Of a stretch of 64,000 nucleotides of DNA, positions 12,501 to 26,500 are shown in pieces (position 1 is the first letter of the stretch; the number at the start of each line of letters is the position of its first letter). The notes below the pieces were generated by a model, which saw only the letters and a program-made list of their open reading frames with translations, was not told the DNA's origin and ran no database searches. A program made the translations under genes and the position numbers. Location: positions 11,877,501-11,941,500 of the forward strand of contig NC_061460.1 in the NCBI RefSeq assembly GCF_022581195.2, written 5' to 3'. The stretch comes from Helicoverpa zea (lineage: Eukaryota > Arthropoda > Insecta > Lepidoptera > Noctuidae).

Positions 12501-13119
12501 TTTTCACAGTCACGTAATTTGCATTAGCTGCTTATCAGCCTAGATATGCAAATTTTGATGACAAACATAGCAGATATAAAAAAACCGATGGCATGCTAAC
12601 TTGAGTCTTTTTTTAAACTACTGAGTTTTGAGTCTAACGCACTATTATTTGACTGTCATTAGACGTAGGTAAAACAAAACACACCAGCTATATACCAGAA
12701 TTACTTAATCAATACCTTTCTTCTTGCAGACAATGATACCATTATTCTTGGCGCACGCTCCCGCCGGAGCGTCGGTCCGCCAAGTCTCCCACTACGGCCA
12801 AGTCATCCGCTTCAACGCCTTCCGTCGTTTCAACCACAATGCTTTGACCAACTTGGCAGTCTACGGTAGACTTAACCCTCCAGAGTACGACCTGTCCAAG
12901 GTCACAGCTCCTTCGTACCTGCATTACGGGTTAAGTGATAAGGAGGTTAACTATAAGGACCTACTTCTTCTATCAAATGCCTTACCTAATGTAGTTGGTA
13001 CCTACAAGATTGATAGGGACAGTTTCAACCACTACGATTTTATTTGGGGCATCGATGCGAAAGAACAGTTGTATGAAAAGTTGATAGCTTTGTTAAAGGA
13101 AATTGATAGTCAGCGGTGA
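6512..13119 (+). CDS. Secreted acid lipase (lipase 3-like)
   Basis: Five exons, 6512-6661, 7964-8168, 10377-10747, 12098-12256 and 12730-13119, join with GT-AG introns and consistent phase into 424 codons plus TGA. The product is an alpha/beta-hydrolase of the gastric/lysosomal acid lipase family, which cleaves acylglycerols or sterol esters. Residues 1-17 (MVLKFVLLVALAVSASA) form a signal peptide. The N-terminal lipase-associated region spans about 51-110, the oxyanion motif HGLLSSSADF begins at 100, and the family signature DVWLGNARG lies at 128-136. The nucleophile elbow GHSQGG gives Ser191. Asp365 (GLSDKEV) and His396 (FNHYDF) complete the triad. The length is typical for insect acid lipases. 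It is probably secreted to the gut lumen or lysosome; which one cannot be told from sequence. A TATAAA variant at 13163-13168 is the nearest possible poly(A) signal, and the first canonical AATAAA is at 13601. Confidence 0.93.
7790..7935 (+). mobile_element. SINE family 1, 3' fragment in lipase intron 1
   Basis: It contains the family-1 3' block GGAAGCCAACCCCAACATAG and ends in a GGCTAGGCAGATGATGATAC-type tail. It is a 5'-truncated, diverged copy just upstream of exon 2. Confidence 0.6.
8206..8357. repeat. GTCGGCCGAC-ended repeat in lipase intron 2
   Basis: Both ends carry the palindrome GTCGGCCGAC (near 8220 and 8340), with the shared internal block ACCGGCTAAAT. Relatives lie at 10130-10318 and, split by Helitrons, at 47757-47801 plus 53014-53180. 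It is a small non-autonomous element of unknown class. Confidence 0.6.
8876..9178 (-). mobile_element. 5'-truncated RTE-like LINE, 14-bp TSD
   Basis: An exact 14-bp duplication TACCAAAAGTCCAT flanks the insertion (8862-8875 and 9179-9192). The minus strand encodes the last ~89 residues of a non-LTR reverse-transcriptase polyprotein, including LSWYGHVMRRNE, GRPKKRWMDCV and the terminal ADPK, typical of RTE-type LINE C-termini. A short 3' UTR follows and ends in a (ATG)n tail. Only about 300 bp were copied. It sits in lipase intron 2, antisense to the gene. Confidence 0.85.
10130..10318. repeat. GTCGGCCGA-ended repeat, second copy in lipase intron 2
   Basis: Diverged relative of 8206-8357: the left part has AAACTGTCGGCCGATA and the right part has CAACAAACTATCAGCCGACT. 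It lies immediately before exon 3. Confidence 0.5.
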
Positions 13120-14522
13120 TTTTAAGGTTACTGTAAATAGTGTAAATATATTATGATGTGATTATAAAGACTCCGAGGAATTGTTGGTGTTTTATTTGTT
13201 TTTTGTATGTAGTGTGTAAAAAACCTGATAAGTTTTTCGCTAATACTTTGTTTGACTGTGTGCAAAAGGGCACTCTTGATAATATGAGATCGTATAATAT
13301 ATTTAGATTGATAACATATAAATATTTTATTTAAATAATGTAAAGCAACTGCCATTTTTTATTGACAAAAAAATTGCAAAAACTGCACTATGTTTTTAAC
13401 AGCCATAAAGTTTATAAAAATATTTTTTAGTATCAAAACCACACCTTTGTTATTTCACTTATCATGAAAATGTCTGAGTAATAAGGAAAAGACAAAAGGA
13501 TTAGTAAATTTTGTTGAATTCATTATCCGATTAGCATTGATACAGTTAGCTTAATAAGTCTGCCAGTCAGCCAAGAATGTATTCAGTAAATACCTATCTA
13601 AATAAATTATCTAAAAACGTAAAAAAGTGATTTTCAATATTGCACTCACATTTTTTTTAAAACAAAAGCAATTCTAAGATGATGTTGCCACACTGATAAA
13701 ATCTTAATTTTCGTGCCAAAAGAAAATACTGTACTATATTTACTTAAGTACATACGGAACGGAAATAAGATCAAAACAAATAAAAGATGAACTATGCTTA
13801 CATACATGTTTTTATTACATCAATAATGTAAATACAAGAAAATGCTACATTTCGAATTGATAAACAGACTTATTTACAACGAGTAAATAAAGTAATTTCA
13901 GTAGACCAAGCAACAGATTTTAATTTGAAGGAACTTAAAAGTACTTAAAATTGAGGTAAACAGTCGTAGTGGAACTCTGCACTGTCAAAATATTTTAAAT
14001 ATCGAACAAAAATAGCAACTCGTGATTGGTGTTTCAAGAAGACCAATAGACAGTTGTATAATTTAAATGCAGAGTTTTGAAATTCTTTTTTAAAATAAAA
14101 TAATAAGTAGGTAATAAACTGGCAGCAGTGACATGGTGATCTTAAGCAAATTTTGCTAAAAAACAAAATTACCAAGATACGTAATAATTAAACGCTAAAT
14201 ATCTAAAAATAAATAAGTAGATGAGCTTTACTCTTTCAGTTTTGAAAGGCCACAAACAATTAATTCAAAGAGTTTTGACACGACATAAATATTAACTCTT
14301 GAATTTGCAGAAATATATTTTTCTTGTCTTTGCATTTTTAAGACCCTAATATCGTTACAAGATACAAAACAAATATATTTTCAATTTAATCAGACCTTCC
14401 AAAAACTGATTTTCACTAACACGTTAAGTATTCCTAAAGGGCTATATTGCACTAGTCATATAATTAGGTACGAAACACTTAAATTAGTCGTTGGTTCCGA
14501 AAACGTATAGTAGAAGCACCTT
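13120..14522. other. Tail-to-tail interval between lipase and mwh
   Basis: Contains the 3' UTRs of two convergent genes. For the minus-strand gene the likely poly(A) signal is TTTATT on plus at 13811-13816 (AATAAA on minus), giving a 3' UTR of about 0.7 kb. For the lipase, TATAAA at 13163 or AATAAA at 13601-13606 are candidates. If the distal one is used the two transcripts would lie close but not overlap. No other gene is seen. Confidence 0.5.
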
Positions 14523-17500
14523 TTAGTACAACCCAGAAGGCATGTCTGTCACTTTGTGATTGCCAAACTTGCTGGAATTTGAACCAATGGGCGATAAGGT
14601 TCTTTTCAAATCTGCGTGGCTGTGTGTACCATTGATGACAAGACTAGTCATGCTGGCAGGAGCATCCCTTAACATGTGAGGCCCGGAGTAAAAGCCAGCG
14701 TTGCTGTGACCACGTTTCACCAAAAACGTGGAGCTATTAAAGCCAGTTTGGGAGTCAAGGCCAGGGTTCAACTTAGACTGGTTCATGAAGAATTTTGGGG
14801 ACTCTGTTTTGGTGGTTTCGTCTTTGTGGCTAGATTTTGAATCGTAGCGGCTCATGTTGTTCAGTTTGCTGTTGGATCTGGTTACCGGGATCAAAGGAGT
14901 CTCGTTTCCACCATCGCTGCTTGTTCTAGAACAAGATCTTTGTCTTCTCTCGTATGGCCATGCGGGTTTACGTGGTTCGGACAGCATGACAATATCCACC
15001 ATTGAGTTCAGTCCCTCGTCGATCCTGTCTAAGCTTTTAGTGAGTTTTTTAGACTCAATAAGGTTGACTATTTCGTCTACCCGACTGCATTTAGAATTAG
15101 ATCTATGCAACTGAGTCGTTGACCCGACTATCGGCGCAGGAGTTTCTGCGTAAAACATACTATCAATATACTCGCGCTGTCGGGATCCTTTCTCAGAAGT
15201 TTGGAATGACTCGCTTCGTTTTATAGACGTTCTCCTGCTTTCTTCTCTAGAACGAGTTCTGGAACGCTTCGTTCTACTCTCATCCTTAATCCTATCTGTA
15301 ATAGAGTTGAAAACAGCTCTGCATTCGTTGAAATCGAAGCTGGAGACAGAAGGTTTTTTAGCGACGGGCTTAGTATATTTTGAAGCGCTTAGTAAAGAAT
15401 CAGATCCTTCGTCACTAGAGTAGAAGTTATCGTCGTAGAGATCGGGAGGCTTGTATACCAATCCTTGGTCTACTACAGGTGGGACAAATAAGTGTAACAG
15501 GCTTTTGGCCTTTCTAGGTGGGTGTGGGACTATTTTGCTTGGAATAATCTCAGATTCTTGGTCTTCTTCAACACTATCGTCTGGGAAATCCTCTTTTCCT
15601 TTTATCTGTATACTGTGTCTAGTGCTAGTAATAGAATCTTCTTTTTCATCTCTGTTCTTTTTGCATTCTAGAGCGTTTATTGGTACGTTAATTTCTGAAG
15701 TTTGATTGCATCTGGATGAACGGTCATCAATGAAATCTTTAGCGTACTGTTCCGATTCAGCGTGATTGACAATATTCCTTAATTCTTGAATAACTTCATC
15801 AATTGTCGTTTCTTCTTCCTCGTCTGAGGATTTCTTTTCATTCTTCTTGGATTCTAGTTTTTTATGCAACGGACGTTTGTTTCGCATTATGTCGTATGTT
15901 TCGTTTTTGAAAACTTCGTAGACCATGGAGTCTCGTGGAGGATCACCTTCGGGACTTAGAGATCTCTCTGAGGAACTGATACCTTCATCTTCTGGTGGTG
16001 ATGATTCGTCTGTAAGATTAAAGGAAGCAAATAAGTTTATGATTAAATTTTTTAAATAAATGTTTTCTTGGTTAAGATCATTCCAGTGATTTGGTAATCT
16101 AATGTTTGAAGGTTTACCTCTATTTTTATGAACAGAATTTTTTTTCTTGATGGCGAATGGTTTCTTCCTGTTGGAGTTGCCATGTTCTGATCGTAGTGAA
16201 GACACCTCCTCCTGAAGTTCGCAACACTTCTCCTTCAAGCATTTCTCTAATGATAACAGGATCCCTTTTTCTTCTTGAAGAATCTGTAAAGAACCAATTA
16301 TTGTAAGTATTGAGTATCTAGAAAAATTGTATTTACAGCTCTGATCTCAGTATTTACTTCAAAGTTTATTATTGCAATTTCACCATTGTTTTGCAATATT
16401 CTATTATATTCTAATATTATTATATTTGGTATTCATTGGCGTATTCGTTTTAATCCTAAGCTATAAGCTAATCAGCCATGTTTAATCTCAATTTACTTAA
16501 ATAGATTATGTTACTAATCTTTATCAGACAACAAACTTATGAATCAGTACATTGAAATGTCGTAACTTGTTTTTCTTTTGATCAATAACAGTTGTAAATT
16601 CCGGAAGTATAGTACATTCTGGCAGACCTCTAAATATTTTTTTCTTTAAGATATCTAATAAGTTAATGATCATCTCGCAAGATGTTTTTTCTCATAAATA
16701 GGTATTATAAAATATTTCGATTGAAGAATTGCTACTAAAACATTAGATTTAGAATGTTAAGCAATTGGTGGGCAAAGGGTAACCCAACAATGGTGTTTCT
16801 CAATCGTTCTTCACATCCTATTTGGCCCATATGGTTATGAGTGGAAACTTGTAATTAGCCTTCTTCCACATTATTATCCTGTAACTAAACAATGTATGTA
16901 GCTGTAAGTTTTCTTAAAATTAATAAAATAAAAATGCCAAAATTGTGTATACACGAGCCAAGCAAGCTTTTGGTTCTGCATTTAGAATTCTACTACGTTA
17001 CCTTGACTCTCTTCTCAAGCAGTTCAAGCTTGTGCCTCAAATCGTCCTTCTCTCTCTGCGCCTCGTTCGCCTTCTCGCTCAGCGTGTCGATGTCTATCAG
17101 CTGTCTCTCGTAATCGTCTATCTCTCTTGTCACTTGGTCGTTCGCGCTTGGCAGCTTGGCTACCATCTGTGAAATATTTGTTAGCTATGAGGTGTGATCA
17201 TGATGTTATTTTATTCTATCTAGTGTAACCTACCATTGTTAATTAAGATAATAATATATAGCTCTAATTAACGGAAGCAGAGCATTTAAACAACCTATAG
17301 AATGTATCTGCTTAAGGATGCTACTGAATGGGCGGAGACATGATGTTTGCATAACTAAATTCTATTGGTTGTTTAGTAAATTCCCTGCTTTACTTTCGTG
17401 GAGAGAATTTCTATCACATACATAGTAAATAAAATTTTAATAGGACATAAAATTATGTTATTATGAATAAACGAAGTATTTTTTATGGTTATAGTAGGTA

Positions 17501-20500
17501 TTGTTTATATTTTACAAAAAAATATTATCAGGCCTTACCTTTTTTAAAGTAACAATATCAAATCCAGCCTGTTCCAACTCAGCTTGAATATACAGCTTCC
17601 TCTGAGGAGTAGGAGCACTGCTCAACAGTGCATTGATGAAGGCCAGGCCAGCTGCCTGCAGGTCTCCCGAACCTCCAGAGCTCTGCAGCATTCCTACCAA
17701 GAATCTGAAGCGAACTGGTTCTCCGTAGCGGAGACGGAGCGTGGAGAGAGCTTCGGAAACCATGCTGTGGCCTTTCGCTGGAGGGTAGCAGGCTTTTGTT
17801 AGGAGCTGGAATATAGAAATAGAAAAGTTGAAAACGATAGAAAATATTACTTTTGTTCTAAACTAAATATAATTTAATACAATAATGGCGTCCACGCCGA
17901 ATTTCGTCCACGGCGGCTGTTCTCGAATTTAAGATAATCAGCAAGCTGTGCAAGAAATGTTATAGTACACAAGGATGCACTCTCTATTCACTCACTCTCA
18001 TAGTTCATCGGGACGGTATAATCGGATATGACTGGACTCTTTCCGGTCAGGAGCAGAATCAACATTTACGTCTTCTCGAAGACACCATGGTCCTACTTTC
18101 TGTCACACCAATCATACCATGCCAATTCGCAATTGTTTGAAAAATATCTTACCTGCAAAGCCAGAACCCTGGACTTGTTAACTGTAGACATGATGCAGAC
18201 GGTGAGGGTGTACACTCCGTTGGAGCCAGACACCAGCCTCCGCACGCAGTCAGGGTAGCGGCTACAGCAGCTCCATAGGCATTGCCTAGAAACATAATAA
18301 AAACAGCAATTTTACTGACAGTGGATATAGATAGGTAGGTAGGTAGGATAGATAGATAGGTTCTGATAGCTATTAAATAATATGTTTTTTTTATCGGGCT
18401 GTGTAGTAAAATTAAGGGTTTTTCGTCCTAGACATTGTCTCGGATTACATCTAAATCTTGAGTTGAATTTGCAATCATAAAATATTTACAAAGGAGCTAG
18501 GCCCAGTGCTACTTTCAATTACACTGTTTGCCGCATAAAATAATTTAATACAACTTTAGATATTAAGAGTTAATTTAATACACCAAAAAATATTTAAATA
18601 AAATTGCAAATGACTTACAAACAAGCCAACTCATCCAGCAGTGGTCTTCTCCTAACAGCGGGCGGTCCCCTCGCGCCCTCTCCTGATTGGCTGAGCTGCA
18701 CGTTGCGCAGGAGTTCGAGTAACAGCGTCACGCCATCTAGCGGCTCGCACGAGAACTCTTGGACGAAACTGAAAGAAGAAATATGGAATATTTAGTAATG
18801 ATAATACATATGTGGCCCACCGCTTTGTATGGCTTATGAAAACATTGATATGATTAAGATTAAAAAGTGCAGACACATAAGTCAGTAAATTGCCATCAGA
18901 GTTAAAATTTTCTGCCTCGTGTTTTCCTTCGTAACAAGTAGGTACTAGAAATCAGAGTTTTATAAAATTAACCTAACAACTTCTGACGTTACTTGAGAGA
19001 TAACTGCAGATAGAAGAGTATGACCCATAAAACAATGGGGAAATATAAACCGAGCGATTAAAAAAACGCTTTGCGACTGATGATGACATACTGTATTAAT
19101 AACTTGAGCGGTATGAATTTGAGTAAGCGAAAAATTAACTAAACTAACAATTAATATTGATTAATAATAAAATCCAGAACGAGCTTACAAAAAGTGGATT
19201 GTGATAAATTCATTTCATATATTAAAATTTTATCCAAGCGACTACATTACTAAGTGAGCGACTGGAAATACAGACAGGGCAACGTCAATATAAAGATAGA
19301 ATCGATTTTTCTAAGTGAGGTTATACATAACGTACTACTAAAAAGTTCACTTTGAGCAAAGTTTTGTAAGCTGCTTTATTAATGATTATTGGTTCCTGAT
19401 ATTCTATTTTAAGATGGCAGAATTTTGAAAACGAATCGCTGCAAAACCGACTCCACGTAGTCTTGTTGCCCTACCCCTAGAGTGCAATTCAAAACCGCGT
19501 AGGCGCGGAGGGGCGAGGCGGCCTGCGAGCTGAGGCGCAGGTAGTTTTAACGTTCCCGCCGGGGCTGAGGCTGGCCGGCTGAGCCGGCCAGCAAGCCGAA
19601 GCTGCGGTGGTGAGCGTGTAAACCATCTGCGACGATAAACTCGCATGGGACCGCCGGAGCCCCGCAGCGCCGGAGCCGTGACAGAAGCCATGCTTGCTGC
19701 ATGTTGCATTGTGCTTCCATTCTGCATACCTGCTTGCATGCTTCGCTTCAATCCCCTTCCCTCGCTCCGCTATCCCCCGCTTACTCCTTGGTATCTTAAT
19801 TGTACATTTCCGATTAATATTTAGGAAATGAATAGATTTCCTAGGAAATTTGTATAATGTAATTTATTTCACACATTTTGTATTCGAAACACTTCATTTA
19901 AGATAAAATGCCGCTCAGTATAAAAAATACATTTGCCAAATATTGAAAAAAAATGCAGGACGTAACGTTGACACTCAAACAAATATTAAGTCACTCAAAT
20001 ATTATGAAGCTGCTCATTTTGTATTTTAAGTAACTCAAATTAATGTTTAAAAGATACTATTCTGTTGATTTTTCGTCACTTACAGTCAGTCGCTCACTCA
20101 GTAATTATATAGCTAAAATTAATTAATTTTGACACTTAAAATTGTAATTTACAGTCACTCGTTTAATTGCTATCCTAAAACAATTAGGATAAAGGCAGGA
20201 GGATGATGATGACCTCTGACCCCAAACCCCAGAAAACATCAACAAAGTGAGTATTCTAAAAGACGCAACAACACCTAACTACAAGATAGAAGCATCTTAT
20301 TATAAGTTTTTATAATACTTAAATAGCACCATCATGATAATTATGATCACTTTCAAAGTATTGCTTCTATCTCAGGATTGAGACGTAGATCGCGGTAGGG
20401 TGAGAACGTAATTTCAGTACCCAGTGCAGGTTGTTAAGTAAAAAAAATAATAACCTTGCCATTAGAAAGATTTTCAGGGTTGCCAAGTGTAAATTAAGGC

Positions 20501-23500
20501 CTCTATGTATCGTCTATTATGAAAAAATACAAAAGTATGTATAGACATACTATTCGTAATCAGAATTAGGTAATTTAAACAAAAATCTTCAGAGTTTGTA
20601 GGAATTCAAACCAACACCGTTAAATTGACGACAATTTACCTAATGTCTTTTCTCGCGCGAATTATTCTCGGAACAACCACCCAAGTTTTATATTGACGAC
20701 TTCATGCGTAGGTACCTATTTTTTCTAAACCATGATAGGTGGATGAATAGGTATTTCAATTGCATATTTTATCAAATTTTTTACCTACATAATTGTTATA
20801 AATAGCAAGTGTACAACACTGCAGGTATCGCTCTCAGTAATCTAGACTATAACGACCAATCAAAATAGAATTTAAGTTACCAACTCCAAAGGTCAGTTTA
20901 AAATATAGGGCTGGATAGCCAAGAATAAAATGTGACATCCCTAAACGTCCATCCCGCAGTAATAAACACCGAGGTATAATTTGTCGAAGTAAAGAAAAAT
21001 TATAGTAACAATTACCCGCAGGATTCACGGGAATCGCCGTTCTTATTTGATGTATAAAAACTTTGAATGTATGCCCATAAAACTGGCGGAAAGGACCAAA
21101 GATTTTTAAAGCGTATAAAAAAAGACATAAGTATTTATTATTATCATTTTTATAGCTCAGACTAAACTGATTTTATTAGAGTAGGAATCTGAAGTTTAAA
21201 AATATTCTACAAAATTGGAGTGAGCAAAGAACTGCGATGCATTATCGGGAAATTAATAGCGTGGAAGGCATCTAACAAATAAATGTAAGATTCCCTTTGT
21301 TAAGATGGAATCGGGATCTCCAAAAGACTGAAGTTAGGAGTAAGATGCGATAACATGACATGGCAAACGATAGGGCAGGCCAGCTTGAAACCAAAAAAAA
21401 AAAATATCACCGTACTTTACCTATCTTTCACACATAACAGACAGTTATAAATGTAAAATTAGCCCTTTAATTAGCATCAAAATTGAAACTAACAGTTTTA
21501 TTCACCGTTACAACTAATTCGAAAGATATAAAGATAGACATCTGGCTTCCTTTGGACCAGCAAATTATATAATTTGTATTCCACGACAGTTTACGACAGC
21601 CGCAATTAGTATCAATAGTAAAATCACTAGATGTAATTATAATTTGCATCTCATTTGAAGCTTTGAGGAAACGAGTGCTTTGGAAATTTATCTGTTTTAA
21701 AATGAAATTTATACGCTAGTTGGATGGTTTATTTTAACTTTTATTTATGTAATTGCTTTGCCTTTCATCCGGTACATCCAGCTTTATTTATGTAAATTAA
21801 TACTGATAATATAAAACCATTACTAAATAAAAAATACACTAAGGGGAAAAATATCAAAATATTGGAACCTACTTATTTAGAATTATTATTTCTCTGCGCA
21901 CATACTATTAAGGACATTTTTAGCATAGTGAAACCTATCTAAAATGTGACTGGTAAATCTGAAAATAATACTAAGCTAAACCTAGCTAAAGTTGGGATGT
22001 TCTTAAAAAAATCAAATTAAGATAAAAAAGGCAAAATAGTCCGCAGTTTTAATGGCTCTACGTTTAGCAACCCGTCCCTATCCGGTCCCTATTCTAGACG
22101 CAAGCGACACGCTATTATTTGCGGCCATCGCTTTGAATTCTTTTATTATTTCTACCCACACTACTTGCCACATTGAATACCTGATATATTTGTTCGTAAG
22201 ATTGTACAGACAAAAATGTCTTCAATGTGGGAATCATATAGAAGTATTTTCGTTATTTACACAAACTGTTCATTATTTCAACGTACCTAACTAAATCTAT
22301 ATTAACATGAATATAAAATAAAATATCATAAATACCTATCATAAATAAAATAAAATAAAATAAAAATGAAAAAGAAACTTAAAAATGGCTTGTTTCTTGA
22401 TAAATGTTTTCAACAGATTTTCAACTTTATCGCAACAGTGGAAGTTTAATTTTAGATTGGTAAATTTTGACATATTTGGGTATTTTGACCTGCTGGTATC
22501 TGTAAGTAGAGCAATCATCGGAACTTATTGTTTTTAGGCACTTGCTTCTTTCAATGGTTTCAACCGCATCCCGGAGACTACTCTGTGTACCTGGATAAAA
22601 GTAAACTATGAATAACCTATTAAACCTTTATAAATGGGCTAAGCCACACCGAAAGAATTTTTAAAATCGGTCGACTTGTTCCTAAGATAAGCGCGTTCAA
22701 GACAAACTGTTTGCCTTTATAATTTAAGTTTAGATTTAATTATCCATTATAATGATTATTTTGACTATTCATAATTTTAACTTCTTTTAATTAAAACATT
22801 TACTTTTCGCTCTGCTCATTAAATAAAATTACCGTTAAGTACATTTGAAGTAAAATTATTGTATGGTCGGTGTTTGTCAAAGGATTTTACGACTCATTTA
22901 AAATAAAGGTTATTGAATAAACCAAATGACATAAATTATTATGATAATAATCATTAAACTATGAATATAAGAAAACTGAACTTAATAAATTTTAATATCC
23001 TCATTAAGATCATGTTTTTTTAAGTTACTTACCTTGAATATGTACCTACTGAATATTTTTGAAAAAAGTATTTAATATTTCCGTTGAAACATAAGACTTT
23101 TAATTATAGACTTACAGGCATAAAATATCAATTTTATTAAACGTTTTTATAGTTAAAAAACTTTGATAAAGACTTTTAACTTTAAAACTGGAACCAATAA
23201 AAGTTAGCGAAGGCCCATAAAATGATTATTTCTGTATTTATTCAAGAGAGCGCGTTTATATTTGAGTACCTCATTTTTTTGGAATTCTTTTGATACTTTG
23301 TCAGTCTGTTATACTTTGGTACAAGTTAAAGTGGTAAAGCGAGTTTACTTTTTCGACAGATTTATTCTTCTTTTCCATACATTACCTATTATTGGTTTGG
23401 TTCGAAAGGTTGTATGTATTAATAATTCCACATGAGTTCAAGAGATCGGATTGGCAGTCACTTCATGTAAAGCACTGATACTAAGGGCTTTTCGATTAGA

Positions 23501-26500
23501 CTGGAAATCGACCCCAAAAAAGTTGAAAAAAGATTTTTCCAATGGTATGGACTACAGAATACGTCTAAAGTAAAAACATTATTAATAATGAGTTCACAAT
23601 TGATAAAATCGTATGCAAAAATTAAATAGTTTTGTTTAAAAATATACGAAAAAGTACCTCCATAATAAAATCGCGATTGCTTATGACTTGCACTAGAAAA
23701 GAATTTGCAACATTGTATTAAAGCATCCACTGGACTATAAAACTAGTTATTTTAGATACTGAAGCTACTGTTTAATATATTAGTGCAGTCATTATTACTC
23801 TTCACTTTATGGCGTGAAAAAAAGTAGATGGTATGAAGGTGATAAGTGCACGTTATGGAAATAAAGACAAAGTTGTAGTTTTTATGGATAATAGATAGAA
23901 ATAATGTTCTTAGAAATGATTGTTCGTTCGAAGTGGACAAAGCCGACAAATATTTATTTTAAATTTCTTTTCTAATTAGTGCCTCGATGTGGAATAAAAT
24001 AAGAAATGTTCGCTTACGAGACATTAACGAATCTACAATTGTTTGTGATCATGTTATTGATCACAAACAATTGTAGATTACAAAAAAAAAAATAAGATTT
24101 ATTCTTTCAGTATACTCTTAGGTGGTTTCTTTTATATATGAAACTTTTATAGGTATATGAACCGACATTTATCCACATGATATTAATAGAATCAATTTGG
24201 AAATTATATCATACTCAATCAACTATCTTTTTGATAACACATATGAGATTATGTCTATGCCCTTGGTGACTCATTCCTTTCGGCATTACACAATTTCAAG
24301 ATAAAGATATGTTTATTTCGCAATTTAACAATAAGGAAGTTATTGAAACATGAAATAATGCCGACATTTTCTAAGACGGAAAAATACATAGATATGCGTA
24401 TTTCATAATATTCGCAATAATACAAGATTAATCATCAGTTCAATGATTTCATAATCACGCACTTTAACCAAGGAAGTATTATAGTTTATGATTCAGGTAA
24501 AAATTTATTAGAAGCAATAAAAGAATAAAGTGTTAGTTTCCGTACCCAGTTATATCTTTATGGTAAAGAGACATTCTGTAACCATCAATAAAATTCAATA
24601 CATTTAGACCGATTTCACAGTTACATATTTTCTAAGCGCGGCCGCGTTGATTTCTAGAGTCATCGTTTGAACCAGTAGTAGTCAAAGCCAACCACTCTTA
24701 CTCTGAAATAACTATTTTGATTTTCTTCTCTAAATACGTCTAACCAGGTCTGCTTTAAATCTCTCAAGAACCCGTTATAGGTTACTTATTATTCTTACGA
24801 AAATCAGTCGAGCCGTTTCGAAGGAGAAAATTGATGTATAGTATGTTTGCGTCTTAAATTAAGTAATCAAACGCATTTTCTTTTTTCAACAAACACCGAA
24901 GGAAATTTTTTTGATATTTAATTTAAAAATAAAGACAGTCGTATAAGCAGTATCTAACAGAAAATCTGTAAAATAAGATGAAGATGTTTATGTTGATGAG
25001 ATGTGGTGTGAGGTGAAGATGGATGAAATTTACCTTGGAAACGACAGGCGGAGATCAGCTCTGAGTTTGGTGAGCAGCTCACTGGGAGTGCCGAACTGAC
25101 GGAGTGTCATCTCCTCACCCACGCCCAGGCATGGGTTCCTGAAAGATATGGTTAAGTTTATAATAAATATTAATAACTAGCTGACCCGGCGCACTTCGTA
25201 CCGCCTTTTCCTTATTTGCTCACCGTTTAGACCTACCCTGGACTGCGACAAACATTTTAAAACCAAAATCAGCTCAATCGGCCCAGCCGTTCTCGAGTTT
25301 TAGTCAGACTAACGAACAACAATTCATTTTTATTTATATAGATATAATGATCTGTTATAACTAGCTTTTAAATGCGGTGTATCCCTAGTTTCGCGAGAAC
25401 TTCATCCCGCGCAATGGAATAACCTAAGAGACTTATTCTAATGTATTCGACTTACATCAGTGTGTGTATGTTTGTTCCTCTTTCACGCTAAAATTAATGA
25501 ATTGATTTTCATGTAACTTGATAATATATAACAAGCTTTGTAGCTACCTACATCAAAATAATACTTCTTATCCATTATAATAAGTATGTCAAGTTTCAAA
25601 ATCAGTTCAGTGGTTCTTGTGTAAAAGAGTACCACTTCCTCGTTTTTCATATTATGTAATGTGATCCAACGACCTTTGTTTTGTGCCATTTTCAGAAACA
25701 ATAATTTCATAAAGATCTGACCATAGTGCATTGATCATAGACAACGTTTCCGAGAAAGTCAAGGAAGTTAGTTATTCTTTACAAAAAACTTATGGAATTG
25801 ACGTTAGTTAATGATCATTAATGACGTTTGTAGTTATTGTCAACGTTTCTATACGTTTGAATGATGAATTGTTGCTAAAATCTTTAGATGGTCGAAACAT
25901 AATGGTCTTTCTGTGCATTCTTAGTGCTGTAAGCTGCTTTTGTCTTTCTTGAATCCTTCCGCATAGTGCAAGAAATGCTTAAAACTAGGTATACTTACTC
26001 TTCCCCGCGGTTTTACCTAAGTCATGAAACTATGTACGGTAGGTATGCGGATATCAATAGAAACACTATATCTAAGGCAAAGCTCACATCAATTGCTTCA
26101 ATAATAGTGCTTTAACATTAGCAGTTTTTTCACTAGTACGATCCAAACGATGCCGCATGAAAAATCCGCTTGTGTGAAAGCGCTCCGACAAACATACTCA
26201 TTTTCGCAATTACTATCTGCGGTTATCTTTAACCTATCCATCAAAATCAGGGAAAGATAGCTTATAATAGGTAAGATATTCCCCATCTCCCGTACCTGAA
26301 GTCCTTACTACCCTGGCTGGGCAGGGTCCTGGACTTGTTGGCATCCTGTCCGACCTCTAGATCATACAAGCTCGCCCCGCCGGTCTTCTTGCCCCACTTT
26401 TTCAACGAAGTCGCGTAGTCCTCGGGATTGTAGATTGGAGGGCGCTGCTTGTCCTGGAAAGAAAATGGAAGTTGGATTATGCTGCAGTTTTATGCTGCCC

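Noticed and set aside
14523..16238. 571-codon frame as a stand-alone intronless gene starting at 16238
   Set aside because: An acceptor at 16284-16285 and phase-0 continuity join it to the coiled-coil exon 17002-17166; the internal Met is not the start.
17002..26453. Conventional formin (DAAM, FMNL, Dia or INF2)
   Set aside because: The FH3 region would allow it, but no FH1 or FH2 sequence follows before the stop and poly(A) region.
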